NCBI GenBank assembly: GCA_009763385.1
Contig: CM019829.1
Span: 34,637,705 to 34,701,704 of the forward strand
DNA length: 64,000 nt
Source: Coix lacryma-jobi var. lacryma-jobi
Taxonomy: Eukaryota; Streptophyta; Magnoliopsida; Poales; Poaceae
Direction: 5' to 3'
A model generated the notes under the pieces. That model was not told the DNA's origin and did not search any database. It worked only from the letters and a program-made list of their open reading frames with translations. Positions 44,601 to 55,524 of the stretch are shown piece after piece; within the stretch, counting starts at the first letter, position 1; each line of letters starts with the position of its first letter. Position numbers and translations under genes: made by a program.

Positions 44601-45322
44601 AGTGCCCAGAAAGGGCGATTTTGGTCGCCCTCAACTCAAATCTCCTCCAATCGATCCAAAAAAAAATCCCTTGATCCAAACTTGGAGGAGAGAATGATCA
44701 CGAGATAGTTGGAAGACTATCCCCAAGAAATCATCCGCTCAAATCACTCAATCAACCAGAAATCGAAGGGGATGTTGTATGATCTTCTCACTATAAAGAA
44801 CAAGTTGATTCAAGTGGATTTCCAAAAGACGCAGTAGAGAGAGAGATCGAGTGACGGGAAAAATGTGGAGAAACGAAGAACGCGAAGGACAAAGTCAAAA
44901 CACGAATCACACCACGAATTTGCAACCGTGTGGCTACCACACGCTACAACAGTGAGATTACGGTCTCACTTCCTCAAAATCTCATGAACACAGAGGTATG
45001 GTTCTCTGCGGATCTCAGTTGCTACAGCAGGGGATTGGGAGAGCAGGAAAAAACACTAAGTGGAGAATAGCAAATGACTGAGATAGTTTGGGAGGTGGGT
45101 GTCTCCCCCTATTATCCTAATTCTAATTCCCCCTCTACCCCTAACTAATTACAGAGCGAACCAGCTAACCCTAAGGTATTATGACCAACTCGAAGTAGAT
45201 GCTGATCCGACGGCCACGCCGTACCACGAGCGTAGCTGATTGCGAGGCCACGCTCCATGTACCTCACTGACCCACTTGCCGCCACGTGCCCCACCGCTCT
45301 ACTCGTCTTTTCCTGGACGTCC

Positions 45323-45546
45323 CCCCGGTTTTTAGGCCGAAACCGGGAAAACTGTCTTCACGACCAACCTCCGGTTTTGAGGCCCAAACCGGGAACCAGC
45401 CGTCCATCGCCTGAGTTTTGTGGCCCAAACTGAGAAACTGCCAGCGCCCAGGTTTTGAGGCCCAAACATGGAAACCGTCCTCAGCCCGAGTTTTGTGGGC
45501 CCAAACTCGGAGACGGGCCTCACCCAGGTTTTGTGGCCCAAACCTG
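45323..45546 (-). repeat. Hairpin array of LTR B (6 units)
   Basis: Plus-strand order of arms: CCGG, CCGG, CTGAG, CCAGG, CCGAG, CCAGG with loops TTAGGCCG, TGAGGCCC, TGTGGCCC and relatives. It is the reverse complement of the order in element A, as expected for opposite orientation. One arm pair carries mismatches (CCAGG/CATGG). Confidence 0.85.
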
Positions 45547-45938
45547 GAAACCGTCCACCTGATGGTTTTTCTGTGGCTCAACCATCAAACCGACGCTGTA
45601 GAGGGGATGCACCGCCTATGCACCCCGTCCACTGACACATGTCCCTAGGCCTCAACCCGAGCAACACTGTGCCCCGCAAGTCTCCGCCTCGTCGTCAGCG
45701 TCTGTCCCAGGCCACCACAGCTGATCCTCAGGCCACCGGTCCCTCAGTCCAAGCCTCACGTCCGCCCTTCACCGCCCCCGGTCCATCGGCACGGCACGTC
45801 TCTACTTGACCTTCACCTTGCATTCGATCACTGTATCCGTGCTCGACACCTGCACAACACAAGCCAAAGAAACATGCGCATCAAACCAGTTGACAATCAC
45901 TCATCACTCAAGATCCGGTATACACCCATGTATCCGCA

Positions 45939-46883
45939 TTATCCCTCCTTCTGACTATACCCCTGGACTACAAGTTTGGCCTTGTTTCTCACAACATGCC
46001 ATCTTCTCCTTGTTTGTTTTTGAAAACCCATTTTGTCCCAATAGGGTGACACTCAGGAGGAAGAGGAAGAAGAACCCAAACCCGATTTCTTTCAAAATTT
46101 TCAAGCTCCTCATGCATTGCATTGACCCATCCAGATCAGATAAAGCGTGTCCAACATCTCGGGGTTCAAAATCAGCAACAAAAGCAAAATGAGCAAAGTG
46201 AGAGATTTGTTGTGACCTAGACCGAGTGACGCGTTCGTGGATGTCGCCGATCATCTGTTGAGGAGGGTGTTGGCGCTGAATGTGTCGCGGCGCCTCCCTT
46301 GCTGAAGTGACCTCCCCTCAATAGCAGCTGGTGCCTCCTCGGGTACAAGTGGTACAGCCCGAGGTGGTGGATCACACGACCCCCATGTAGTAGAGGAAGA
46401 AGGGTCGAGGCCGCGTGCAGTCGTGGTCGAAGTCGCCTCAATCGGCACCGCAGTTGGAGGAAGTGCTTGATCATCTATCCCTTCAGCACCTTCTTCCTCA
46501 TCATCAAAAAGAGGTTCTCCAACCTCATGATCACCTGCATGCTCAAAACTAGAAGAAGGACAAAGCACAGTCTCGTCGAAGGTGACATCGGATGTCTCCA
46601 TGACTCGGTTAGTATCAAGGTTAAGTACACGATATGCATGAGTATGATTACCATAACCCAAAAATACACCATCAGAAGAGCGAGACTCAAACTTGTTAAA
46701 GTTGCCTTTCTTGAGTATAAAATAGTGGCAACCAAAAACTCTAAAATAACTCACTTTGCGTTGCTTCCCAAATCGCAACTCATAAGAAGTTTCTTCAAGA
46801 AAGCACGGAGAAAAATGCGATTGGAAATATAGCATGCAGTGTTTATAGCCTCGGCCCAATACGCCTAGGAGTCCTATGCTCAT
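45939..46883 (-). pseudogene. pol: Element C end of integrase, linker and start of RT (truncated)
   Basis: In minus sense: YISNHIF-like remnants and ETSYELRFGKQRKVSYFRVFGCHYF near 46800, SSDGVFLGYG, RVLNLDTNRVMETSDVTFDE, a Pro/Ser linker, then HERVTRSRSQQISHFAHFAF and LENFE-like sequence leading to GYSQKEGG. It stops at 45939, where the LTR of element B begins, so the catalytic part of reverse transcriptase, RNase H, 3' UTR and polypurine tract are missing. Confidence 0.87.
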
Positions 46884-46928
46884 CGAGCATCATCCTGGCC
46901 ATCTCTACAAGGGTCCGATTTTTCCTCT

Positions 46929-47834
46929 CTACAACACCATTTTTTGGCGGTGTGTAGGAGGAAGAAAACTGATGCTCCAAACCCAAAGAGTTACAAAACT
47001 TCTCAAATTTGAGTTTTTAAACTCGGAACCATTATCGCTACAAATAGCTCTCATTGAGTTCTTAGGGAACTCGTTCTGAAGTCGCAAGATCAAATTGCGA
47101 ACAAAAGTGAAAGTCTCAGTTTTCTCAGCTAAAAAGAAAACCCACGAATATCTCAAAAAATCATCGACGACAACAAGCACATTCCACTTCCCACCAACCG
47201 AGCTCACCCGAGCCGGACCAACAAGATCCATATGCAAAAGCTCTCGAGGGCGCTTGGTATAAACTTGGTTCACAGGGTGGTGGGGAGCGACTACCATTTT
47301 CCCATGTCTACAAGAATGGCAAACAAGATCCTTCTCCATGCACAACTTGGGCAATCCTCGGATTAGGCCAAGTGAGCTAAGCCTTGCAAGCAAGTCGAAG
47401 CTCAGGTGACCAAGTCTCCTATGCCACTTCCAAAGATCAGAGAAGGAAGGTCCAGCCAAAAGACAACGAGAAATTCCAAACGACTCCGAGAAATTCGCAC
47501 AAAAGACTTTCCCAAAGGGCGAAATCAAACATACAAGATTGCCCTGAGGATCTAAAATACGACTGAGAATCGGTTTAAAATGAATCTCATAGTCATCATC
47601 GAAAAGTTGCGAAACAGGAAAAAGGTTAAAATGCAAGTTAGAAACAAGAGCAACATCACGCAACACAAAGTGCTCATTAACCCGCACCGACCCACGAGAC
47701 AACACTTTACCTTTGCTATTGTCACCGAAGGTGATAAACTCCTTTCCGGCAACTGGACTAAGACTGGAGAACCACTTGGCGTTTCCGGTCATATGCCTTG
47801 AGCACCCAGAATCCACCAACCAAATGTCCTCCAA
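46929..47834 (-). CDS. pol: Element C protease and integrase (301-aa open frame)
   Basis: The best preserved Copia protease-integrase in the window. Protease DSGCSRHMTG at residues 8-17; zinc segment HRRLGHLSFDLL ... CHSCRHGKM (about residues 138-181); integrase core with VVVDDFLRYSW (first Asp) and CSDNGSEFKNS (second Asp). The frame ends shortly after, before the catalytic Glu block NGVVERK, because of a frameshift near 47010; the remainder lies in other frames. The opening codon ATG (MEDIW) is an internal methionine; it would be read as part of gag-pol. Confidence 0.9.
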   Translation of the reverse strand: MEDIWLVDSGCSRHMTGNAKWFSSLSPVAGKEFITFGDNSKGKVLSRGSVRVNEHFVLRDVALVSNLHFNLFPVSQLFDDDYEIHFKPILSRILDPQGNLVCLISPFGKVFCANFSESFGISRCLLAGPSFSDLWKWHRRLGHLSFDLLARLSSLGLIRGLPKLCMEKDLVCHSCRHGKMVVAPHHPVNQVYTKRPRELLHMDLVGPARVSSVGGKWNVLVVVDDFLRYSWVFFLAEKTETFTFVRNLILRLQNEFPKNSMRAICSDNGSEFKNSNLRSFVTLWVWSISFLPPTHRQKMVL

Positions 47835-47940
47835 TTGTTTTACCTACATCAATAAAAAGACATAGGGTGAGCATACGTTCCAACACTAGGGTGAGTAAAA
47901 TGGGAAGTATACCAGGGTGGGCCGACTGCACAAAGAACGG

Positions 47941-50437
47941 TTAGTAGCAAAACCATCCTAGCATGCCTACGAGGAAAGCGATCACCACGTATAGGAAAAT
48001 GTGGTCCGCTAAGGGAAGAGCGTCCATCGCGATACTCAAAATGCGGTGGGGGGTAACGCTCAACAGCAAAGCCACGCCACGGGGTCCATAACCTACAAAA
48101 GCAGGCTCCCGCCGGGCACGACCTCCTTGCGGCCTAGGACCTTGAGGCATTGGACCTCTAGGCCTAACAGCTCTCCTCTGAACCTTCGGCACATGTACAT
48201 CATGGAAAGGATGGTACATGTCCGAGTTGTTCATCTCCATTGCACGGCGCTCCTCTCTCTTGGGCCGAAAACACAGTGTTCACAATCGTACCTCACCGCT
48301 CTCATAGGGGGTTGTTGGTACTCACGGTAGTGGGTGTGGATCACTTGGCCTTTTGTGGCATGAGATCCTCATGGATTGGTGGCATAGTGTCTAGCTTGTT
48401 CCTGAGGTGGTTTGGTTTTGGAGCCCATGTCTGTTTCTTGGGTGGAGCTCTTGGAGGTTCCACAAACACTCAATCCTTTGTGTTAGGTTTGAGAGGCTCT
48501 TTGGTTGGAATCTTGGTCAGTTTGGGAGTAGTGGTGGAGTTAGGCTTCTCACTCGGCTTAAGACCACTAAACTCACCAACCTTACCGAAAGATGTGTAGC
48601 ACACTCAACACCCTGAGCAAAACCAACACCAGGACCTCCAGCAGCACGTTTGAATTGAGCAATCATCATCCCAAGCTGCGGCTCACCACTAGACACCCAT
48701 GACAGGATGGTCCGAAGGTATGTGTTCTCTTCCTCAGTTTGCATCTTGTCATGTTTCACGTTCGCAATCTCCATCTACAAACCCTCACACAAAGCGCATC
48801 TAGACATAGAGGTGCTGTCCGAGCTGGCCTTCTCAAGACACACAATCTTGGCATTCTTCTCTGCCAACTCGGATTGCAAGCCTGCACAAGACTTGCACGC
48901 ACCCAGCAACACGGGTCTAGCCCTAAGCTCATCCACCTCTCCAACCAAAGCAACATACTTCCCCCTCAAAGTGAGTAGGTCAGTCATGTGCTTGGAGCAC
49001 ATCTCATAGTCATCTTCCCCAGTCATGACAATGGTGGACTTGACAGACTCAAGTTCCTTCACCGCATCCTCCCACTTCTGCCTAAACTCCTTCCACTCTC
49101 TAGCAGCACGCCTAAGCAGCTTATCTTGACAAAGGAGGGCGGCAATAAGTTTATCAACCTCAGCAGAAAGTTCATCAGGGGTTTGTGGTACCTGGGAGGT
49201 GTCATCGTCGTCGTCGTTCCGAGGGATCTCCTCCAGCTCATCGTTGACTTCATCGCCGAGGGCCATGTGTGCTGAAACCCTCGTTGTCGGCGAAAAAACA
49301 AAGGCCGTTCAGCTTGTCCTCGATCTTCTTCTTCTTCTCGGACTCGTCATCGCTTGATGCAGCAGAGTCATCATCCGAGTCGTCAACGTCGCTGAGCATG
49401 GTGTAGAAGGCACGCTGCTCGGCCTGGGCCTTCTCCAAGTACTTCTCCTTGATGTACTCCTTGTTGAAGCTGCCCCTTCGCTTGTGCTTGGCGGGGACAT
49501 ACTTCTCCTTGCGCTTGCCGGAGTCGTATTTGTGGCCATGATCTGCCTTGCCGAAAGCTTGCTTGTTCTTCTTCGGGCAATTGGCGATTTAATGGTCCGA
49601 GCCTCCACACTCGTAGCAGCCACCACGTCCTCCTCCACGGCGACGTTTCATGCGGTTGTTGTGGAACCACGAAACCGGTTGGCAAGTAGGGCCAACTCGT
49701 TTCCGCCATGAACTCCAGCTGCTCCTCTGTGACAGAAAGAAGCGATGACAAAGCAAAGCTTCTAGATGTGTTAGCAGAAGAGCCAGAATCCAACGCCATC
49801 GACAGGCCAGAAGGATTTTGATAAGAAGCCCTCACCATGGCGTCAATCTCACTATACTTGAGCTTACTAAAGAGCTCGTCGCACGTGAGGGTCTCATAGT
49901 TAGGCGATTCGATGATCGCCTGAACCTTGGAGTCCCACACCGACTGATTGAGAGTGTGTAAAAGCTTGAGAGCCCTCTCATGATCGTCGAAAGGCAAAAG
50001 CTCCTTGTTAGCCCTCATCCTGTTGACAATAACCTAAAAGTGAGCGAATAAACTTTCTATGCTCTCGCCAGGCATTTGTCGAAAGTTCTCATACTCACGC
50101 TTGTGCGACTCATAGAGACGGGATTTGACTTAAGTGGTTCCCTCATGGAACGCATGAGGGTGGGTCGCCAAATCTCCTGAGCCGTGGGGAGGTGAGAAAC
50201 GCGATCAAATTCAGACATGCTCAAACATGAGAAAAGAGCATTACGGGCTCGGCTATTTGCATCGTGCTCGTCGATCTGCAGCTGAGTCACACGAGCAGCC
50301 AAGACCACGTAATCAGCCTTGTTACAAATCTCCCAGACAGAAGCACCCATACTTTGAAGATAGGCTGACATGCATATCTTCCAATACGCATAGTTCGTCC
50401 CATCGAAAAATGGCGGTTTGCCCATGCCACGATCCAT
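47941..50437 (-). pseudogene. gag: Element C gag (broken)
   Basis: In minus sense from the ATG at 50435-50437 (MDRGMGKPPFFDGTNYAYWK). Blocks: QLQIDEHDANSRARNALF, RMRANKE... is shared with the other copies near 50018, VWDSKVQAIIESPNYETLTCDELFSKL (conserved residues VWDSK and CDELF), a first knuckle near 49600, an acidic stretch, the coiled-coil block DKLIAALLCQDKLLRRAARE, and DMYHPFHDVHVPK near 48220. The second knuckle is damaged: sequence around 48265-48300 lost part of the CX2CX4HX4C block. Frameshifted throughout. Confidence 0.85.
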
Positions 50438-50486
50438 GTCGCCTTCTGTGGATCTGGAACCGGCTAAGGTGGAAGATCCCCAACTT

Positions 50487-50498
50487 GCTCCGATACCA
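50487..50498 (-). promoter_or_regulatory. Primer-binding site of element C
   Basis: In minus sense TGGTATCGGAGC, two bases after the LTR end. Confidence 0.9.
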
Positions 50499-50879
50499 AT
50501 TGAAGGACCGAGAAAGCTACCCAAGGCGACTAGAGGGGGGGGAATGGGAGCTTCAAATTTCTTTCGAAATGTTGAGGCCTCTGTCCCAGAAAATCAACCC
50601 CAAGAACAAAGCTGAAACTCGTGATGTCCATGACCCAAGAGAGTGGGTGGATGTTCCCTAGGAACACAGCGAGACACCACAAAAACTTCCTCACCCAAGT
50701 TCACGCAAGTCAACTAGTGACAGGATGGACTTTGGGTAACCGGCCTAATTCAGGCTATTTCGCAAAGCAGGAGGCCTGATTTCTGTAGAGCACAGAAGCC
50801 GGGAATCCAACGCAAAAGCCAGAACCCAAATCCGAAGCCAAACGAACAAGCTCCGAACAAATCAGTGCAGAACCAGCTG

Positions 50880-51150
50880 CATCGGACGCTGGGAGCGTCC
50901 GATGTGTTCACGTCGGACGCGTCCGATATGAACAGGACCTTTCTAGAACCTTACTGAGTAGCCATTGGACGCTTCTACAATAACAGTTCAATGTCCGATG
51001 CCAGCCGTCCGATGTGGACAGTAGCGTCCGATGCCCAGACACTAGACGCGTCCGATGCAAAAATGAGGGTTTGTGGAACCTCACTGCATGAACATCGGAC
51101 GTTGTACTGTAGCGTCCGATGCCAAGAACACGAGCGTCCGGTGCCCCGAA
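50880..51150 (-). repeat. CATCGGACGC motif array, C LTR
   Basis: Direct and inverted copies (CATCGGACGC, GCGTCCGATG, TCGGACGCGTCCGA). Same motif family as element A despite the opposite orientation and the diverged LTR. Confidence 0.8.
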
Positions 51151-51710
51151 ATGCATATTTCTTTCGCGAATTGAACCCGATCTCCTCTGAATCAAAAGCA
51201 CTGCGACTTAGACTTGGTATCAGGAGTTCCAAGGAAGTTAGTGAGCTACCCCTAAGAGATCATGGCTCGAACCTAACTCCAAAATGGTAAATCGGAAGAA
51301 TTGTGGACGAGAGGGAGAAAACCGATCCAAACACGAAAACCGATCTCTCTACTTGCTCGTGAGGTTGAGTTGAATTCCTTTGGTGGAAATGATCCCCTCA
51401 CAATAAAGAACAAGTTGATTCAAACGGTTTTGCAAACGGAACAATGTGGAGAGAGATCGATCGATGGGAAACTTGAGAAGAAAAGCAAAACGCGAAGAAC
51501 AACACAAGAACGCGAATCACAACCTCAATTGCCAGCCAAAAATTCGTCCCCACAAGGAGACAACGGGAATCCGGTCCCGTTTCCGCAAAATCCAAATACA
51601 CAGAGGTATGATTGCGGATCTCAGTAGCTACAGCAGGGAATGGGAGAGCAGGAAACCCTAGAATGAAAATAGCAATGGCTGAGATAATCTAGACGGAGGG
51701 GTTGCATCTC

Positions 51711-51718
51711 CTTATATA
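51711..51718 (-). promoter_or_regulatory. TATA box of the C LTR
   Basis: TATATAAG in minus sense, about 200 bp downstream of the hairpin array in sense. The corresponding site in A and F reads GGATAAGTA, so their TATA boxes are decayed. Confidence 0.6.
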
Positions 51719-51916
51719 GTCTAATACAATTATCCCCTTCTACACTTATTGCTAATGAGCGAGCAGGCTAACCCTAAGGGTATTCCTGACCAACTCGAAG
51801 TTGATGGTGATCCGACGGCCATGCCCGCACAACTGGTAGCTTCGCCTCGACGCGACCTCAGACCAACGATTGCCGGCGGTGTCGCCACCGCTCTGCTCGT
51901 CCTTTTCACGGACCTC

Positions 51917-52133
51917 CCCCCGGTTTTGTGGCCGAAACCGGGAAGCCTGGGCCATCCCCCGGTTTTGAGGCCGAAACCGGGAAACCTTTCGTCCGTCGCC
52001 TGAGGTTTGTGTCAAACTCAGAAACCCGCCAGCGCCCAGGTTTTGTGGCCCAAACCTGGAAACCGTCCATAGCCCGAGTTTTGTGGCCCAAACTCGGAAA
52101 CCGGCCGTACCCAGGTTTGAGGCCCAAACTTGG
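51917..52133 (-). repeat. Hairpin array of LTR C/E' (6 units)
   Basis: Plus-strand arms CCCGG, CCCGG, CTGAGG (damaged loop), CCAGG, CCGAG, CCAGG (second arm CTTGG). It lies about 200-420 bp upstream of the TATA box in sense. Confidence 0.85.
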
Positions 52134-52479
52134 AAACCGTCCACTCGGTGGTTTTTCTGTGGCTCAACCACCAAACCGAGCCGTAGAGGGGATGCACCGC
52201 CTGTGCACCCCGTCCACACGCAAGTCTTCACTTGTTGCTGTCCCAGGCTGTCAGCCACCACGGCCGATCCTCAGGCCACCGGCCGTCAGTCCAAGCCTCA
52301 CGTTCGACCTTCACCGCTCCAGGTCCATCGGCACGACACGTCTCTACTTGACCTTCACCTGCCTTTGATCACCGTATCCGTGCTCAACACCTGCACAACA
52401 CAAGCCAAAGAACATGCGCATTATCCCAGTTGACAATCACTCATCATCTCAAGATTCAGCATACACCCATGTATCCACA

Positions 52480-52490
52480 ATCTCCCCTTG
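52480..52490 (-). promoter_or_regulatory. Polypurine tract of element E'
   Basis: In minus sense CAAGGGGAGAT, adjacent to the start of the LTR at 52479. Confidence 0.85.
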
Positions 52491-53689
52491 ATGAGTGCAT
52501 TGTCAACTACCAACACAAATCATATGCAGGTAGAAGAAGGAAGGAAGAAGAAGTAAGCGAACTCAACCAAACGACCAGAAGCGAAGCAAAGCCAACAGAA
52601 GTCAAAAGGAGTGAGCGAGACAACTTGGTTCCCAAAGACATGACAACGGCTTGACGCAACCAAGCAAAGTAAAGCTAGCCCTCAAAAAGAGGTACAATAG
52701 GCTCAACACCGCTAGAGAGAAAGTCAGAGCAAGGAAAGCAAAGACAAGCTAGTTCCTCTAGAAAGAGGCATAGGCTCAACACAACTAGCAAAATGGCTCC
52801 AGACCAATTGAAATACCTCACAAGCTAAAAAACTCATCAAACGAGCAAGCTCCCCCTGAACATGAACTCCCCTTCAATAGTGCATACAACTAGGGACATG
52901 ATTTGTCAAAATTTCTTCCCCTTAGTTGAAAATGCACACAACAAGACAAAATGCATATGAGTCACAAATGCAGGTTAGCAGCTTCAGGTATAGAATCTAT
53001 AGAGTGAATAGACGCTCTAAAGAGTGCTGATCCAACTACTCAACACAAGCACAAATGCCAGCAAAGGCTCAAACTGATCACAAAATACGAAATATGAACA
53101 TATGAGCAAAGTGAGCAGTTTTAAGCCATTCAGAAAGGGTGTGTCACCATCAAAATAGCACCAGACATGTATAGACATGAAGTTACACGAGTACTAAACA
53201 TGTATCAAAGGTGAACTACCCCTAGCAAAGTTCAATCATCATGCTATAGAATGAAACATGGACTTGTGTTTTCAAGATTTTATCGGAGTTGCAGCGGTGA
53301 TTACACAAGTTTAATTTTCAGCATGTGATTGCGAGAGGTTGAAAACTTGACATTGCCTAACTTTTCAACCGAGCTAAGCCTATGCATAAGCAATAAGAAG
53401 CTTGAAGCAACGGTTTCGGTCTTACACTACACGGCTTAGTTTAACTCAATGTGCAATGAGAAATAGTCTCGATACCGTGATGTGCTGTCAAGTGATCCCA
53501 TCTCGATCTTTTCAATTTACTTAGTCTCTGGTTCAAAATTAGCAGAAAATGAACATACCAATCAAGTGAAAGACTCAGAACTAGAGACATAGAACCTAGC
53601 ATATATGAAAAAGCACAAGTGACTTCAACAATTCTACACATGCTAGTTGCCAAAACTCAATGGTGAACACATTCTACACGTATATGATC
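52491..53689 (-). other. Element E' 3' untranslated region, truncated
   Basis: About 1.2 kb homologous to the 3' UTRs of A and B, without an ORF. At its upstream end (in sense) it is joined near 53689 to the middle of an LTR fragment. This shows that the rest of the LTR, gag and pol of E' have been deleted. Confidence 0.75.
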
Positions 53690-54352
53690 CGACGACTCCC
53701 GCCCGCACAACTGGTAGATTGCCACGACGCAACCTCACCGATTGCCGCCACGTGCCGCCACCGCTCTGCTCATCCTTTTCACGGACCTCCCCCGGTTTGT
53801 GGCCGAAACCGGGAAACTTGGGCCATCCCCGGTTTTGAGGCCGAAACGGAGAAACCTGTCGTCCGTCGCCTGAGTTTTGGCCGAAACTCAGAAACCCGCC
53901 AGCGCCAGGTTTGAGCCCAAACCTGGAAACCGTCCTCAGCCCGAGTTTTGTGGCCCAAACTCAGAAACCGGCCGTACCCAGGTTTTGAGGCCCAAACCTG
54001 GAAACCGTGCACTCGGTGGTTTTTCTGTGGCTCAACCACCAAACCGAGCTGTAGAGGGGGGATGCACCGCCCGTGCACCCCGTCCACACGCAAGTCTTCA
54101 CTTGTTGCTGCTCCCAGGCTGTCAGCCACCACGACCGATCCTCAGGCCACCGGTCCGTCAGTCCAAGCCTTAAGTTCGCCCTTCACCGCTCCGGGTCCAT
54201 CGGCACGACACGTCTCTACTTGACCTTCACCTTGCCTTTGATCACCGTATCCGTGCTCAACCCTGCACAACACAAGGCCAAAGAACATGCGCATTATCCT
54301 AGTTGACAATCACTCATCATCTCAAGATTTGGCATACAACAATGTATCTACA
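53690..54352 (-). mobile_element. Element E' 5' LTR fragment
   Basis: The first ~660 bp in sense of a minus-strand LTR, very similar to 51800-52479. The start is decayed (TGTAGATACATTG). It carries the hairpin array at 53789-54001. It begins directly against gag sequence of another copy (E) and ends at the deletion into the 3' UTR. Confidence 0.85.
53789..54001 (-). repeat. Hairpin array of LTR fragment E' (6 units)
   Basis: Plus-strand arms CCCGG, CCGG, CTGAG, CCAGG, CCGAG and CCAGG. The second and fifth pairs carry mismatches. Confidence 0.8.
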
Positions 54353-54848
54353 CCTCCATGTGGCCTAGGACCTGAGACCATTGGTCCTCTAGGCCTAGCA
54401 TTCCTCCTTTGAACATTCGACACAGTGTACATCATGGAAAGGATGGTACAACATGTCCGTGTTGTTCATTCCTTTCCACGATGCTCCTCTCTCTTGCGAA
54501 GAAAGCAGAAACTCCCTCAAGTGTCCATCTCTCCCACAGTGCTCAAAATGGTACCTCCTCACCGCTCTCATATGGGGTTGTTGGTACTCACGGTATTTAT
54601 GTGGATCACTTGGTTCTTTTGTGGCATGAGCTCCTCTTGGGTTGGTGGCATGGTGTCTAGCTTGTTCCTCAAGTGGTTTGGTTGGAGCCCATGTTTGTTT
54701 CTTGGGTGGAGCTCTTAGAGGTTCTACAAACACTCCATCTTTGGTGTTAGGTTTGAGAGGCTCTTTGGTGGAATCTTGGTTAGTTGCGGAGTACTGGTGG
54801 AGTTGGGCTTCTCACACGGCTTAAGACCACTAAACTCACCAATCTTCC
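54353..54848 (-). pseudogene. gag: Copia E gag fragment
   Basis: In minus sense: PRAPPKK-like proline-rich linker, HKYREYQQPHMRAVR, a damaged second knuckle (HFEHCGRDGHLREF: first Cys replaced by Phe), and DMLYHPFHDVH. It is bounded by LTR fragment H on one side and LTR fragment E' on the other, so it is a host copy invaded from both sides. Confidence 0.85.
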
Positions 54849-55524
54849 TGTTGGTTATATAAATTAACGCACACTCTACTTTATTTATCCGTAAGCGCAC
54901 AGATAAAATCTACCAATGTAGCACTTCACAGCGAGTAACCCAGTTTTAATATCGAACCCAAAGGAACGGATAGTGTTAAGTCTTAAAGAGTATAACCCTG
55001 AGTAGCTAACAAGGACGAAGAAGCTAAAACCATAGAGGGGATAACTAAGGCTGTCTAATTCCAACTTAAGAGTGATATGTTTATATTATTCTTAGTGAGG
55101 AAGTTGCCATAAAAGGTCACAAACAGAGTATGATTCTTTTATGCAAGTGTATAATCCTACCGAGCCTACACATGGGTAAGTGGACTATAGAAGAATCAAC
55201 AAGGCTATAAGAGTCACCCTTGCGAAACAACCACTACTACCAACGTTATACAAGGCAATTATGAGCTATCAAGTCTAAGCACCACGCTTACACTATCCAA
55301 CTACTCTAACTCTAGCGCGACTAGAATTAAACTACTCAAAAGAGAGTCATAAACCTTAAGAATAATAAGAACAATGGCTCAAACTTAAATATGGATGTTG
55401 ATTACTGAAAACAATCGTGAAGCAAGTTGACGAAGAACTGAATCCCCAGGTACAAGTTGAAGAAGTTGATCCGACAGGCCAGAGATCCTTCTTGATCTGT
55501 TCCCTCTCTCTCTCTTCTAGATCT
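54849..55524 (-). mobile_element. Truncated LTR fragment H
   Basis: Starts TGTTGGTTATAT at the junction with Copia E gag. In minus sense the 3' end contains TGTGCGCTTACGG and a block around GTTCGATATTAAAACTGGG, the same arrangement as the 3' ends of S1 and S2. It ends at 55524 where chromovirus G2 inserted, so the rest is expected beyond the window. No coding sequence. Confidence 0.7.
55520..55524. repeat. Expected left target-site duplication of G2 (GATCT)
   Basis: The five bases before the TGTAACA start of G2. The matching copy would lie beyond 64000, so it cannot be confirmed here. Confidence 0.5.

Larger units (their letters stand above)
43932..45938 (-). mobile_element. Element B 5' LTR
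   Basis: 2007 bp. In minus sense it starts TGCGGATACATGGG (45938) and ends GTCCTTCA (43932), followed by the primer-binding site. It contains a hairpin array (45323-45546) and a CGGACTGTCCG array (44335-44600). Upstream in sense there is no polypurine tract: it joins directly to the GYSQKEG region of element C reverse transcriptase. Its R region is of the F/A subtype, unlike LTR B' at the other end of element B. Confidence 0.9.
50501..52479 (-). mobile_element. LTR shared by elements C and E'
   Basis: 1979 bp. In minus sense it starts TGTGGATACATGGG and ends GGTCCTTCA. It has a polypurine tract directly before its start and a primer-binding site directly after its end, so it is at once the 3' LTR of E' and the 5' LTR of C. 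It closely matches LTR fragment E' (53690-54352). It carries the CATCGGACGC array, a TATA box and the hairpin array. Confidence 0.9.

Noticed and set aside
54849..55524. Fragment H as a complete solo LTR
   Set aside because: Only one terminus (TGTTGG) is present; the other end is cut by chromovirus G2, so no duplication can be checked.
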